Part shown: in pieces, positions 48,542-57,656 of the stretch
Position numbering within the stretch: position 1 is the first letter of the stretch
How the letters are laid out: the number at the start of each line of letters is the position of its first letter
Assembly (NCBI RefSeq): GCF_001005215.1
Contig: NZ_LBNQ01000040.1
Location: 101,854-165,853, forward strand
Source of the DNA: Lampropedia cohaerens
Lineage (GTDB): Bacteria; Pseudomonadota; Gammaproteobacteria; Burkholderiales; Burkholderiaceae_C
DNA: 64,000 nt
Direction of reading: 5' to 3'
The notes under the pieces: model-generated
Seen by the model: only the letters and a program-made list of their open reading frames with translations
Databases searched by the model: none
What the model was told of the DNA's origin: nothing
Position numbers and translations under genes: made by a program

Positions 48542-49813
48542 GTGACCATCTTTTCGGCCTCATCGTTTCGTGCAAGCCGCCGCCAGCTTTGTCTGGGCCT
48601 TGCTGCACTGGCCTGCACGGCAAGTTTGCATGCGCAACAGGGCGAGACCGTGCGCATCGCCTGGATCGATCCGCTCTCCGGGTTGATGGCCGCCATCGGC
48701 ACCAATCAGCTGCGCAGTTTCCAGTACACGGCCGACTACTTCAATACGCGCAGCAACAACAATCCGGCAGGCGTGCAGTTCGAGATTCAGGGCTTTGACA
48801 ACAAGCTCAGTCCGCAGGAGACGGCCAGCCTGGTGCGTGCGGCCATCGATCAAGGGTTTCAGTACATCGTGCAGGGCAATGGTTCGGGCAACTCGCTGGC
48901 CATCATGGAAGCGCTGGAGCGGCACAACGCACGCAATCCCGGCAAGGAAGTGGTGTTTCTCAACCATGCAGGCGTGGATCCGGAGATGACCAACGAGCGC
49001 TGCAGCTACTGGCACTTTCGCCTGGATGCGGACACGACGATGAAGATGCGTGCGCTCGCGCGGTTCATCGGCGAGCAGGAGGATGTGGGCAAGGTCTTTC
49101 TCATCAATCAGAACTATGGCCACGGACACCAGGTGGCCCGCTATGCGCGCCAGTACCTGGGCGAATATGCACCGCAGGTGCAGGTGGTTGGCGAGGACTA
49201 CCACCCGCTGGCCCAGGTGCGCGATTTCGCGCCCTACATTGCCAAGATTCGCCAGTCCGGCGCCGATGCGGTGATAACGGGCAACTGGGGCTCGGATCTG
49301 TCGCTGCTGGTTCGCGCCGCCAACGATGCGGGCCTCAATGATGTCAAGTTCTTCGTCTATTACGGCAGCGCCAGCGGCTCGCCGACGGCCTTCGGCACGC
49401 AAGCCGAAGGCAAGGTGTATGAGGTGTTCTACAGCCACATGAATCTGGGTGGCGAGATCGGCGAGGTTGTGCAAGGCTTTAAGCAGCGCTTTGGCGAGGA
49501 TATGTACACGACTTCTGTGTACAACGGGCTTGCACTGCTCTCGCATGCCATGGCCAAGGCGGGCACCACCCGTGCGGCGGAGGTCGCCAAGGCCATGGAA
49601 GGGTTGGAGTTCCCAGGTGCGACAGGCCAGTTGCAAATGCGCGCCGAGGATCATCAGCTGCAGCAAGGTCTGTTCATCACGCGCTGGTCAACGGTGTCAC
49701 AGGAATTTCCGTACTCGCAGGAGGACACCGGCATGGATTTTCAGCCGGTCAGGTTCTACGATCGGCAGCAGGCCAGCACGCCCACTACCTGTCAGATGAA
49801 GCGCCCGAGCTGA
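48542..49813 (+). CDS. Branched-chain amino acid-type ABC transporter substrate-binding protein
   Basis: Periplasmic binding protein of the LivK (type 1 fold) family. GTG at 48542 has an AAGGAG and gives 423 aa with a signal peptide ending near HAQQ. EIQGFDNKLSPQET, VVFLNHAGVDPEM and FLINQNYGHGHQVARYARQY lie in the ligand-binding lobes. First gene of a five-gene transporter. The substrate could be branched-chain amino acids, another amino acid or an amide; sequence alone does not decide. Confidence 0.88.
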   Translation: MTIFSASSFRASRRQLCLGLAALACTASLHAQQGETVRIAWIDPLSGLMAAIGTNQLRSFQYTADYFNTRSNNNPAGVQFEIQGFDNKLSPQETASLVRAAIDQGFQYIVQGNGSGNSLAIMEALERHNARNPGKEVVFLNHAGVDPEMTNERCSYWHFRLDADTTMKMRALARFIGEQEDVGKVFLINQNYGHGHQVARYARQYLGEYAPQVQVVGEDYHPLAQVRDFAPYIAKIRQSGADAVITGNWGSDLSLLVRAANDAGLNDVKFFVYYGSASGSPTAFGTQAEGKVYEVFYSHMNLGGEIGEVVQGFKQRFGEDMYTTSVYNGLALLSHAMAKAGTTRAAEVAKAMEGLEFPGATGQLQMRAEDHQLQQGLFITRWSTVSQEFPYSQEDTGMDFQPVRFYDRQQASTPTTCQMKRPS

Positions 49814-49907
49814 AGGCAGCGCGGCCCGCATTGCGGTCCAGATACCGGTCCAGGTCGTGGCGAGCGGCAGGCCACTGACACCCTCACACATACGGAGCTA
49901 TGCATCC

Positions 49908-50861
49908 ATGAGCTTTGAGTTTTTTGTCATATCCCTGCTCAATGGCTTGAGCTACGGGCTGCTGCTGTTCATGCTCAGCTCCGGGCTGACCTTGATCTTC
50001 AGCATGATGGGTGTGCTGAACTTCGCGCATGCGAGTTTTTACATGCTGGGGGCCTATCTGGCCTATGCGATCTCGCAGGCACTGGGGTTCTGGGTCGCGC
50101 TGGTGGCGGCGCCCCTGCTGGTCGGGGCGCTGGGTGCGGCTTTCGAACGCTACAGCCTGCGGCGCGTGCATAAGTTTGGCCATGTGCCGGAACTGCTTGT
50201 GACCTTCGGGCTGTCCTACCTGATTCTTGAGGTAGTGCAGTTAATCTGGGGAAGGGCGGCCGTGCCGTACGGGCTGCCGCCGTTTCTACAGGGGCCACTG
50301 TTCACGCTGTTCGATACGCAGTTTCCCAAGTCGCGCGCCTTCATCATGCTGGTGGCGGTGCTGATGCTGGTGGCCGTCTGGCTGCTGCTGACACGCACGC
50401 GCATTGGTTTGGTGATTCAGGCTGCGTTGACCCACCCCGAGATGGTCGAGGCGCTGGGCCACAACGTGCCGCGCGTGTTCATGCTGGTCTTTGGCGGCGG
50501 TGCGGCCCTGGCCGGGCTGGCCGGCGTGATCGGTGGCAACACCTACATCACCGAGCCGGCCATGGCTCTGGCGGTGGGGCCGATCATTTTCGTGGTCGTG
50601 GTCGTCGGCGGCATGGGCTCGCTGGGCGGCGCGTTCGTGGCGTCCCTGCTGATCGGCATGGTGCAGACCTTTGCCGTGGCCATGGACCATTCATTGCTGG
50701 GCCTGCTGCGCGGTCTGGGCGTGGCGGCAGGGCCTGAGACCTTCGGCTATCCGGTGCTGCGACTGACGATGGCGCAGGTGGCGCCCATTCTGCCGTACCT
50801 GCTGCTGGTGCTGATGCTGATCTTCCGCCCGCGTGGCCTGATGGGAAAGCGTGAGGGTTGA
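49908..50861 (+). CDS. livH: Branched-chain amino acid-type ABC permease LivH
   Basis: Inner-membrane permease, 317 aa, with about eight transmembrane helices. The family start (NGLSYGLLLFMLSSGLTLIF) and VVVVGGMGSLGGAFVASLLIG are typical. ATG at 49908 is preceded by GGAG; the frame also extends to 49857. Its stop is 5 bp before the livM start. Confidence 0.92.
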   Translation: MSFEFFVISLLNGLSYGLLLFMLSSGLTLIFSMMGVLNFAHASFYMLGAYLAYAISQALGFWVALVAAPLLVGALGAAFERYSLRRVHKFGHVPELLVTFGLSYLILEVVQLIWGRAAVPYGLPPFLQGPLFTLFDTQFPKSRAFIMLVAVLMLVAVWLLLTRTRIGLVIQAALTHPEMVEALGHNVPRVFMLVFGGGAALAGLAGVIGGNTYITEPAMALAVGPIIFVVVVVGGMGSLGGAFVASLLIGMVQTFAVAMDHSLLGLLRGLGVAAGPETFGYPVLRLTMAQVAPILPYLLLVLMLIFRPRGLMGKREG

Positions 50862-50865
50862 TGCC

Positions 50866-52200
50866 ATGACTGAGACCACCACAATCCGAAACCGTTCGTC
50901 CTCCGCGCAGCTGCGCGCGCCGATGCTGGACAAATGGCGCATCATCATCTGGGCTGCCTTTGCACTGGCGCTGATTGTCGCACCGCAGGTTTTTCGCAGT
51001 GGGTTGGCGCTGACCATGCTCTCGCAGATGGGGTATCTGATCATCATTTGCCTGAGCTACAACATCCTGCTGGGGCAGGGCGGCATGCTCAGCTTCGGCC
51101 ATGCGGTGTATGTGGGGCTGGGCGCGTTCATTGCCATACACGTGCTCAACCGAGTCGGCGACGGCGCCTTCTTCGTGCCGGTCACCCTGATACCGCTCAT
51201 AGGTGGCGTTGCCGGTGCGTTCTTTGCCGCACTGTTCGGGTATGTGACGACGAAGAAGGCCGGCACCACGTTCGCGATGATCACGCTCGGCATTGGCGAG
51301 CTGGTGGCGTCCATGGCGCTGATGTTTCCGGAGTTCTTCGGCGGGGAAGGCGGCATTTCCACCAACCGCGTGGTGGGCGAACCGTTCCTGGGCATCACGT
51401 TCGGCCCGTCGATCGAGGTGTACTACCTGATTGCCGCCTACTGCTTTACCTGCACTGCGCTGATGTATGCCTTTACGCGCACGCCGCTTGGCCGCATGCT
51501 CAACGCCGTGCGGGACAACCCCGAGCGGGTCGAGTTCATCGGCTACAACACGCAGCGTGTGCGCTACTTCTCGTTCATCATTTCCGGCTTCTTCGCCGGA
51601 ATTGGTGGCGGGCTGATGATTCTGCACTTCGAGATCATCACGGCGATGGACAGCCTCAACGCCGTGCGCTCGGGCACGTATCTGCTGTTTACCTTCCTGG
51701 GCGGCGCGACGCTGTTCTTCGGGCCCATCATCGGTGCCGTGCTGATGGTGCTGGCGATGATCCTGCTCTCGGAGCTCACGCAGGCATGGATGCTTTATCT
51801 GGGCCTGGTATTTCTGTTCATGGTGATGTATGCGCCAGGCGGCGTGGCCAGCATCATCATGCTGAATGTGCGGGTGTTGCGCCTGGGCCGGTTCGCTCCG
51901 CTTGTGCAGCCCTATCTTCTGGCCATCGTCACCGGAGTGGCCGCATTTGCCGGCTTCGCCACGCTGGTGGAGATGGTCTACCACCTGCAAATGAATGCCA
52001 TCATGAGTACGCAGCTTGACTTCATGGGACTGACGCTGGATGTGGCCAACGCCCGCCACTGGATGATGGTGCTCGGGTGGCTGCTGGTGACCGGCACGGC
52101 GTTCGAATGGATGCGGCGGCGCTTCGTGCGTGTCTGGCACCGCCAGCAGGAACTCATTGAGCACGATCTGCAGCACATGCGTGAGGGAGCGTCGGCATGA
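50866..52200 (+). CDS. livM: Branched-chain amino acid-type ABC permease LivM
   Basis: Second permease, 444 aa. SYNILLGQGGMLSFGHAVYVGLGAF, GRMLNAVRDNPERVEFIGY and FLGGATLFFGPIIGAVL are LivM landmarks. It is longer than typical LivM (about 330-420) because of an N-terminal hydrophilic lead and a C-terminal segment with two more helices. Its TGA overlaps the livG ATG as ATGA. Confidence 0.92.
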   Translation: MTETTTIRNRSSSAQLRAPMLDKWRIIIWAAFALALIVAPQVFRSGLALTMLSQMGYLIIICLSYNILLGQGGMLSFGHAVYVGLGAFIAIHVLNRVGDGAFFVPVTLIPLIGGVAGAFFAALFGYVTTKKAGTTFAMITLGIGELVASMALMFPEFFGGEGGISTNRVVGEPFLGITFGPSIEVYYLIAAYCFTCTALMYAFTRTPLGRMLNAVRDNPERVEFIGYNTQRVRYFSFIISGFFAGIGGGLMILHFEIITAMDSLNAVRSGTYLLFTFLGGATLFFGPIIGAVLMVLAMILLSELTQAWMLYLGLVFLFMVMYAPGGVASIIMLNVRVLRLGRFAPLVQPYLLAIVTGVAAFAGFATLVEMVYHLQMNAIMSTQLDFMGLTLDVANARHWMMVLGWLLVTGTAFEWMRRRFVRVWHRQQELIEHDLQHMREGASA

Positions 52201-53042
52201 GCGCCTCCAATACCCGCACATCCCACCCGTACGCGCTGGAACTGCGTGGACTGACCAAGTCCTTTGGCAAGACGCCGATCATTCGCGGCGTAGACCTGGC
52301 CGTCAAAAATGGTGAGCGCGTCGCCATCATCGGCCCCAACGGCGCTGGCAAATCCACGCTGTTCAACCTCATCAGTGGGCGGTTGCAGCCGACCAGTGGC
52401 GAGGTGTTGCTGCGCGGCGCGCGCATCGATGGCCTCAAACCCTATGCGATCAACCGTCTGGGTCTGGCGCGCAGCTTTCAGGTCAGTAACCTGTTTCCGA
52501 AGCTCAGTGTGTTCGAGAATCTGCGCTGCGGCCTGCTGTGGCATACCGGCGCGCGTTACAGCTTCCTGCGCTTTCTGTCCGGGCTGGATGATGCCAATGC
52601 GCGTACCGAGCAGCTGCTGCACATGCTCAGGCTGCAGCAGCGCCGTGACGAGCTGGCGATGAACCTGACCTATGCGGAGCAGCGCGCGCTGGAGATTGGC
52701 GTCACCATTGCCGGCGGAGCCGATGTGATCTTGCTCGATGAGCCCACGGCGGGCATGAGCCGCACGGAGACGGACCATTTCATCGCGCTGATCAAGGAAG
52801 TCACCATCGGCAAGACGCTGCTGACGGTCGAGCACGACATGGGCGTGGTGTTCGGCTTGGCCGACAAGATTGCCGTGGTCGTCTACGGACAGGTGATTGC
52901 CTTCGATACGCCCGAGAATGTGCGCGCCAATCCGGCTGTGCAGGAAGCCTATCTCGGTTCGGTGCTGGCCGAAACGCAGGCCAATGCCGTACTGGCCTCG
53001 CACGCCACCGCGGCGCAAGGAGCTGAACATGCTGCGCGTTGA
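52197..53042 (+). CDS. livG: ABC transporter ATP-binding protein LivG
   Basis: ATPase of the importer, 281 aa. Walker A GPNGAGKST, the Q-loop in ARSFQVSNLFP, signature LTYAEQRALEIG (a LivG-type variant of LSGGQ) and Walker B VILLDEPTAGMS are visible, followed by the switch His in TVEHDMGVVF. Start overlaps the livM stop. Confidence 0.94.
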   Translation: MSASNTRTSHPYALELRGLTKSFGKTPIIRGVDLAVKNGERVAIIGPNGAGKSTLFNLISGRLQPTSGEVLLRGARIDGLKPYAINRLGLARSFQVSNLFPKLSVFENLRCGLLWHTGARYSFLRFLSGLDDANARTEQLLHMLRLQQRRDELAMNLTYAEQRALEIGVTIAGGADVILLDEPTAGMSRTETDHFIALIKEVTIGKTLLTVEHDMGVVFGLADKIAVVVYGQVIAFDTPENVRANPAVQEAYLGSVLAETQANAVLASHATAAQGAEHAAR

Positions 53043-53742
53043 GAACCTGCACGCCTTTTATGGCAAGAGCCACATCCTGCATGGTGTGCAATTTGAGGTG
53101 CGGGAGGGGGAAATCCTGGCCTTGCTGGGGCGCAACGGTTCCGGGCGCTCCACCACGGCCAAGGCCATCATGGGGCTGGTTGACTGTCAGGGCGACATCC
53201 GTTGGCGGGCCCAGGGCGCCGCCAGCGCGGTCAATCTGGTGGGCAGAAAGCCTTATGAGATCGCCCATCTCGGCATTGGTTACGTGGCGGAAAACCGCGA
53301 GATCTTTCCGCGGCTTACCGTGCACCAGAACCTGATGCTGGGCGAGAAGAGCGGGCGCAGGAACACGCGCTGGGGCTTTGAGGATTCCTACCGCCTGTTC
53401 CCGCGCCTGCGCGAGCGCCAGCACACCGAAGCGGGCGTGCTCTCAGGCGGTGAGCAACAGATGCTGGCGCTGTGCCGCACGCTGATGGGCGACCCCGATC
53501 TGGTGCTGGTTGACGAGCCAACGGAGGGCCTTGCGCCCAAGATTGTCGAACAGGTCGGCGAGTTTCTCGTCACGCTGCGCGAGCGCGGCGTTTCGGTTGT
53601 GCTGATCGAGCAAAAGCTCACCATCGCCCTGGAGATCGCCGATCGCTGCCTGGTCATGGGGCATGGCAGCATCGTGTTTGACGGAACGCCCAAACAGCTG
53701 CGCGCCGATGCTGGTGTGCGCAAGGAGTGGCTGGAGGTGTAG
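53029..53742 (+). CDS. livF: ABC transporter ATP-binding protein LivF, with Arg in place of the Walker A Lys
   Basis: Second ATPase of the importer, 237 aa, starting inside the end of livG. The Walker A reads GRNGSGRSTT, so the normally invariant Lys is Arg; all other motifs are regular: signature LSGGEQQMLALCRTL, Walker B LVLVDEPTEGLAP, switch His replaced by Gln in VLIEQKLTIAL (the usual state in LivF). An AAGGAG precedes the ATG at 53029. The Arg variant occurs in part of the LivF subfamily to my knowledge, and the effect on ATP turnover is unclear. Confidence 0.9.
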   Translation: MLRVENLHAFYGKSHILHGVQFEVREGEILALLGRNGSGRSTTAKAIMGLVDCQGDIRWRAQGAASAVNLVGRKPYEIAHLGIGYVAENREIFPRLTVHQNLMLGEKSGRRNTRWGFEDSYRLFPRLRERQHTEAGVLSGGEQQMLALCRTLMGDPDLVLVDEPTEGLAPKIVEQVGEFLVTLRERGVSVVLIEQKLTIALEIADRCLVMGHGSIVFDGTPKQLRADAGVRKEWLEV

Positions 53743-53772
53743 CGCGGCGGGAGTCCGCGCCTGTCCGCGCGG

Positions 53773-55824
53773 CTATTTCAGCCGTGCCAGATGGCGGTTG
53801 AGCTGCAGGAGCTTGGCGGCGGCCTGACTGTCAGTGTCATAGTTGCGCGTGACCTCCTCGATTTCCAGGTTCAGGCGCCGGATCATGATCAGCCGTAGCG
53901 CGCTTTGCAGCTCCTCACGGTAGTGCGCCACCGGTTGCTGGGCGATTTCCTCGATGCGGGGCACCAGCCGATGCCATGCAGGTGGCCCGGCCTGTTCCAG
54001 AATGGGGCGGATGCTGGCCCAGTCCTGTACCCCGTGGTTCTGGTAGTGGTCGTCGATCCAGGTAAACAGCCGCCCATCGGGCTCGGGCAGGCGGCACAGC
54101 AGCATCAGATCCTGCTCGGTCAGCGTCTCCAGCAGGCTCATATGTGCCAGCAGAATGCAGGCGGCATGCTCCTCGCGGCGTTGCACATGCTGACGTACGG
54201 GCGCGCGCGGTGCAGGCCGCGCGCCGGAATACGGCGAGAAGCCGCGCTCGCCGCCAGAGTGGCGGGACGCGGCGTACCGTGGCCTTTCCTCATAAGAAGG
54301 TGTCGGCACGCGGTAATCCGCCACGGTGTCGGGAGGGGGTGCCCAGGGCGCGCCGTCGGCTGCATGAAAATCGTCCATGGGCATGGCCGGCAGATCGGCG
54401 GGTTCGTTCCAGTTGCCAGCGGCCATGGCCTCGATGGTCCAGTCCCCGGCCGGGGCGTCAGCCGGTTCGGCCGGCATCGCAGCAGGCGCTGGGCGCGGGC
54501 GCCTTGGGGCGTTGCGCGGATCTTGCGCCATGGCCTGCCAAAGACCCTGCAATTCATCGCGCGGCATCTGCGCCACGCGCGCGATTTCGCTGAGCATCTG
54601 CAGCTTAAGCGCACTCTCGGGCAGCCGCTCCCACAGGGGCCGGGCCTGATGGGCCATGCGCGCGCGCCCTTCGGCGGTGGCCAGCTGGCAGTCCTGGGCA
54701 GCCACCTGCAGCAGGTACTGGCTCAGTGGCACCGCCAGTTCGACCTGCTCGGCAAATGCGGTTTCGCCGCGCTCGCGGATGAAGCTGTCCGGGTCGTGCT
54801 CCTTGGGCAGAAACAGAAAGCGCACGCTGCGCGTGTCGCCTGCAAAGGGCAGCGCGCATTCCAGGGCCTTGGCGGCAGCCTTGCGTCCGGCATTGTCGCC
54901 GTCGAAGGCAAAGACGATCTGGTCGGTGTGGCGAAACAGCAGCTGCACGTGCTGCTCGGTACAGGCCGTGCCCAGTGTTGCCACGGCGTTGGCAAAGCCC
55001 CATTGCGCCAGCGCCACCACGTCCATGTAGCCCTCGCATACCAGCGCGTAGCCCTTGCTGCGGATGGCTTGCCGGGCCTCGAACAGGCCGTAGAGTTCGC
55101 GCCCCTTGTGAAAGACGGGGGTCTCCGGCGAGTTGAGGTACTTGGGCTGACCCTGGCCGAGGATTCGTCCGCCAAAACCGATGGTTTCGCCGCGCACGTT
55201 GCGGATCGGAAACATCAGCCGTTCGCGAAAGCGATCGTAGCGCCGCCCGGTTTCTTCCTTGTAGATGACCAGACCTGCGTCTTCCAGCATGGGATCGGCA
55301 TAGTCCGGAAACACGGAGGCAAGCGTGTGCTCGCCCCGTGGTGCCCAGCCGAGCTGAAAGCGCGCGGCAATCTGGCCAGTGACGCCGCGTCCCTTGAGGT
55401 AGAGGATGGCGTCGGCATCCTTTTTCAGCAGTTCCTTGTAGGCGGCAGCGGCCTGGGCATTGATGTCGGTCAGCGATTTCTGCTGCGCCTTGCGCTGCTG
55501 GCGCTCGGCCGCCTGTGCGGGCGTGATGTCATCCTGCGGAACGGGCAGCCCGGCCTGCTGGGCCAGCTCCTTGACGGCATCGATGAAGCCCATGCCCGCG
55601 TACTCCATCAGAAAGCCGATGGCATTGCCGTGCTTGCCACAGCCAAAGCAGTGGAAGAACTGCTTGCTGGGACTGACGGTGAAGGACGGCGACTTTTCCT
55701 CATGGAACGGGCACAGTCCCAGCAGGTTGGCCCCGCCTTTCTTGAGCGTGACGTAACGCCCGATCACGTCGACGATGTCGGTGCGCTCGTTCAGTTCATC
55801 AAGAAAGCTCTGGGGGATGGCCAC
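53773..55824 (-). CDS. dnaG: DNA primase
   Basis: Synthesises RNA primers for replication. Zinc ligands are Cys38, His41, Cys59 and Cys62 (CPFHEEKSPSF and HCFGC). The TOPRIM domain has EGYMDVVALAQWG and FAFDGDNAGRKAA. A Pro/Ala-rich linker (about residues 430-520) precedes the C-terminal DnaB-interacting domain. GTG at 55824 (VAIPQSFLDEL) gives 683 aa; no good Shine-Dalgarno is seen, and the frame continues to 55959. It is convergent with livF, so rpoD does not follow here. Confidence 0.94.
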   Translation of the reverse strand: MAIPQSFLDELNERTDIVDVIGRYVTLKKGGANLLGLCPFHEEKSPSFTVSPSKQFFHCFGCGKHGNAIGFLMEYAGMGFIDAVKELAQQAGLPVPQDDITPAQAAERQQRKAQQKSLTDINAQAAAAYKELLKKDADAILYLKGRGVTGQIAARFQLGWAPRGEHTLASVFPDYADPMLEDAGLVIYKEETGRRYDRFRERLMFPIRNVRGETIGFGGRILGQGQPKYLNSPETPVFHKGRELYGLFEARQAIRSKGYALVCEGYMDVVALAQWGFANAVATLGTACTEQHVQLLFRHTDQIVFAFDGDNAGRKAAAKALECALPFAGDTRSVRFLFLPKEHDPDSFIRERGETAFAEQVELAVPLSQYLLQVAAQDCQLATAEGRARMAHQARPLWERLPESALKLQMLSEIARVAQMPRDELQGLWQAMAQDPRNAPRRPRPAPAAMPAEPADAPAGDWTIEAMAAGNWNEPADLPAMPMDDFHAADGAPWAPPPDTVADYRVPTPSYEERPRYAASRHSGGERGFSPYSGARPAPRAPVRQHVQRREEHAACILLAHMSLLETLTEQDLMLLCRLPEPDGRLFTWIDDHYQNHGVQDWASIRPILEQAGPPAWHRLVPRIEEIAQQPVAHYREELQSALRLIMIRRLNLEIEEVTRNYDTDSQAAAKLLQLNRHLARLK

Positions 55825-55874
55825 GACGCAATTGGAAATTGCAGCTAAAGGAATAGGACGATGACAAGCGTGAA

Positions 55875-57632
55875 TTATCGCGCGCTGGCGTGCTGTGCCG
55901 CACCCGTAGGTTCGGCCATGCCTTCGATGAGAAATCGCAGCCGCTTTCGGCCCAGCCAACTGTCAGTCTCCAGCCGATAGGCCAGCGTGGCCCTGGTTGG
56001 CAGTCGCTCGGTGCGACCGAACCAGATCGCGTCGACGACCTGGCCATGATGCAGGAGCTTGAGCGCCGTGTGCTTGCCGGCCACGATGCGTTGCTCCAGG
56101 ACATCCAGCGTGTCCATGAACAGCGGTGGCGCAAAGCCCTGGCCCCAGACCTGCATCTGCAGCAGCTCGGCCGCTTCGATAGTGCGGTACTCGGCTGGCA
56201 GCGGGCCGTCAACCCAGGCCTGACCGCGCAGTGCGGCCTCGTCCAGCCATTCCTGCGCGATGGCCTGCAGTGCCTGCGTGAAGGTCTCAAGGTGTTCACT
56301 GGCGATGGTGCAGCCTGCGGCCATCGCATGGCCGCCGAACTTCTGCAGGACATGGGGATGGCGCTTGGCCAGCAGATCCAGTGCATCACGCAAATGGAAG
56401 CCGGCGATGGAGCGCCCTGAGCCCTTGAGAAGGCCGCTGCCGGATTCGGCCGCAGCGGGCGCGAACACGAAGGTCGGGCGGTGAAACTGTTCCTTGATGC
56501 GCGCAGCCACGATGCCGACGACACCTTCGTGAAAGCCTGCATCGCTGACGGTGATGGCCGCCGGAATGCGCGCATTGCGCGCCACGCGCTGCAGCACGTT
56601 GCCGATGGCGACCTGCTTCATATCCGCCTCCAGCTCGCGGCGTTTGACGTTGATGGCATCCAGTAAGGTGGCCAGCTCCTCGGCGCGCTGCGGGTCGTCG
56701 GTCAGCAGGCACTCGATGCCACAGCCCATGTCGGTCAGTCGGCCTGCGGCATTCAGGCGCGGTGCCAGCGCAAAGCCCATGTCGCTGGCGTGGGCGTGGG
56801 CCGGATCGCGGCGGCTGACGCCAAACAACGCCGCCATGCCGGCAGGCATCTGGCCGGCGCGGATGCGGGCCAGCCCCTGCGTGGCAAGCAGGCGATTATT
56901 GGCGTCGAGCGGAACCACATCGGCAACCGTGCCCAGTGCCACCAGCGGCAGTAGCGTGTCCAATCGAGGCTGCTGGCCTGCGTGGAATGCGCCGCGGTTG
57001 CGCAAAAGGCTGCGCAGCGCCATCAGCACATAGAACATCACGCCAACGCCAGCGAGGTGCTTGCTGGGGAAATCGCAGCCTGGCTGATTGGGATTGACCA
57101 GTGCATCGGCGTCGGGCAGTTGCTCGCCGGGCAAGTGGTGATCGGTGACGATCACGCGCAGCCCCAGTGCGCGGGCGCGCGCCACGCCGTCGACGCTGGC
57201 AATGCCATTGTCGACGGTCAGCAGCACATCGGCACCCATGGCCTTGACGCGTTCGGCAAGTCTGGCGGTCAGGCCATAGCCGTCCTCGATGCGGTTGGGC
57301 ACCAGATAGTCCAGGTGTTGGGCGCCCAGCATGCGCAGCCCGCGGATGGCGACGGCGCAGGCAGTGGCGCCGTCACAGTCGTAGTCGGCCACGACACAGA
57401 TGCGTTGCTGTGCCGCAATGGCGTCGGCCAGCAATGTCGCTGCGGCGTCGGCGCCTTTGAGCGAGGCGGGAGGCAGCAGCGCTGGCAGGCGACAGTCAAG
57501 CTGTGCTGCAGTGCTGATGCCACGCGCAGCGAACAACTGGGCAAGCAGCGGATGAACGCCCGCCTCGCGCAAGATGCGGGCGCGCTCGGCGTCGAAGGAG
57601 CGTTGGCAATACTGCAAGGGAAATTGATGCAA
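55875..57632 (-). CDS. recJ: Single-stranded-DNA-specific exonuclease RecJ
   Basis: 5'-3' exonuclease of recombination and mismatch repair. The DHH motifs VADYDCDGATACA, DNGIASVDGV, VTDHHLPGE and LGTVADVVPLDANNR contain the Mn ligands. The DHHA1-type domain (GSGRSIAGFHLRDAL, KFGGHAMAAG) follows. Length 585 aa. It lies upstream of dnaG in the same direction, 50 bp apart, and downstream of the COG4255 gene. Confidence 0.95.
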   Translation of the reverse strand: MHQFPLQYCQRSFDAERARILREAGVHPLLAQLFAARGISTAAQLDCRLPALLPPASLKGADAAATLLADAIAAQQRICVVADYDCDGATACAVAIRGLRMLGAQHLDYLVPNRIEDGYGLTARLAERVKAMGADVLLTVDNGIASVDGVARARALGLRVIVTDHHLPGEQLPDADALVNPNQPGCDFPSKHLAGVGVMFYVLMALRSLLRNRGAFHAGQQPRLDTLLPLVALGTVADVVPLDANNRLLATQGLARIRAGQMPAGMAALFGVSRRDPAHAHASDMGFALAPRLNAAGRLTDMGCGIECLLTDDPQRAEELATLLDAINVKRRELEADMKQVAIGNVLQRVARNARIPAAITVSDAGFHEGVVGIVAARIKEQFHRPTFVFAPAAAESGSGLLKGSGRSIAGFHLRDALDLLAKRHPHVLQKFGGHAMAAGCTIASEHLETFTQALQAIAQEWLDEAALRGQAWVDGPLPAEYRTIEAAELLQMQVWGQGFAPPLFMDTLDVLEQRIVAGKHTALKLLHHGQVVDAIWFGRTERLPTRATLAYRLETDSWLGRKRLRFLIEGMAEPTGAAQHASAR

Positions 57633-57656
57633 CGGGTGTCGAAGGGGCTACACGCG

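Noticed and set aside
53905..55848. A 647-codon open frame on the plus strand
   Set aside because: Antisense to dnaG, whose zinc and TOPRIM motifs are intact; no recognisable domain in the plus-strand frame.
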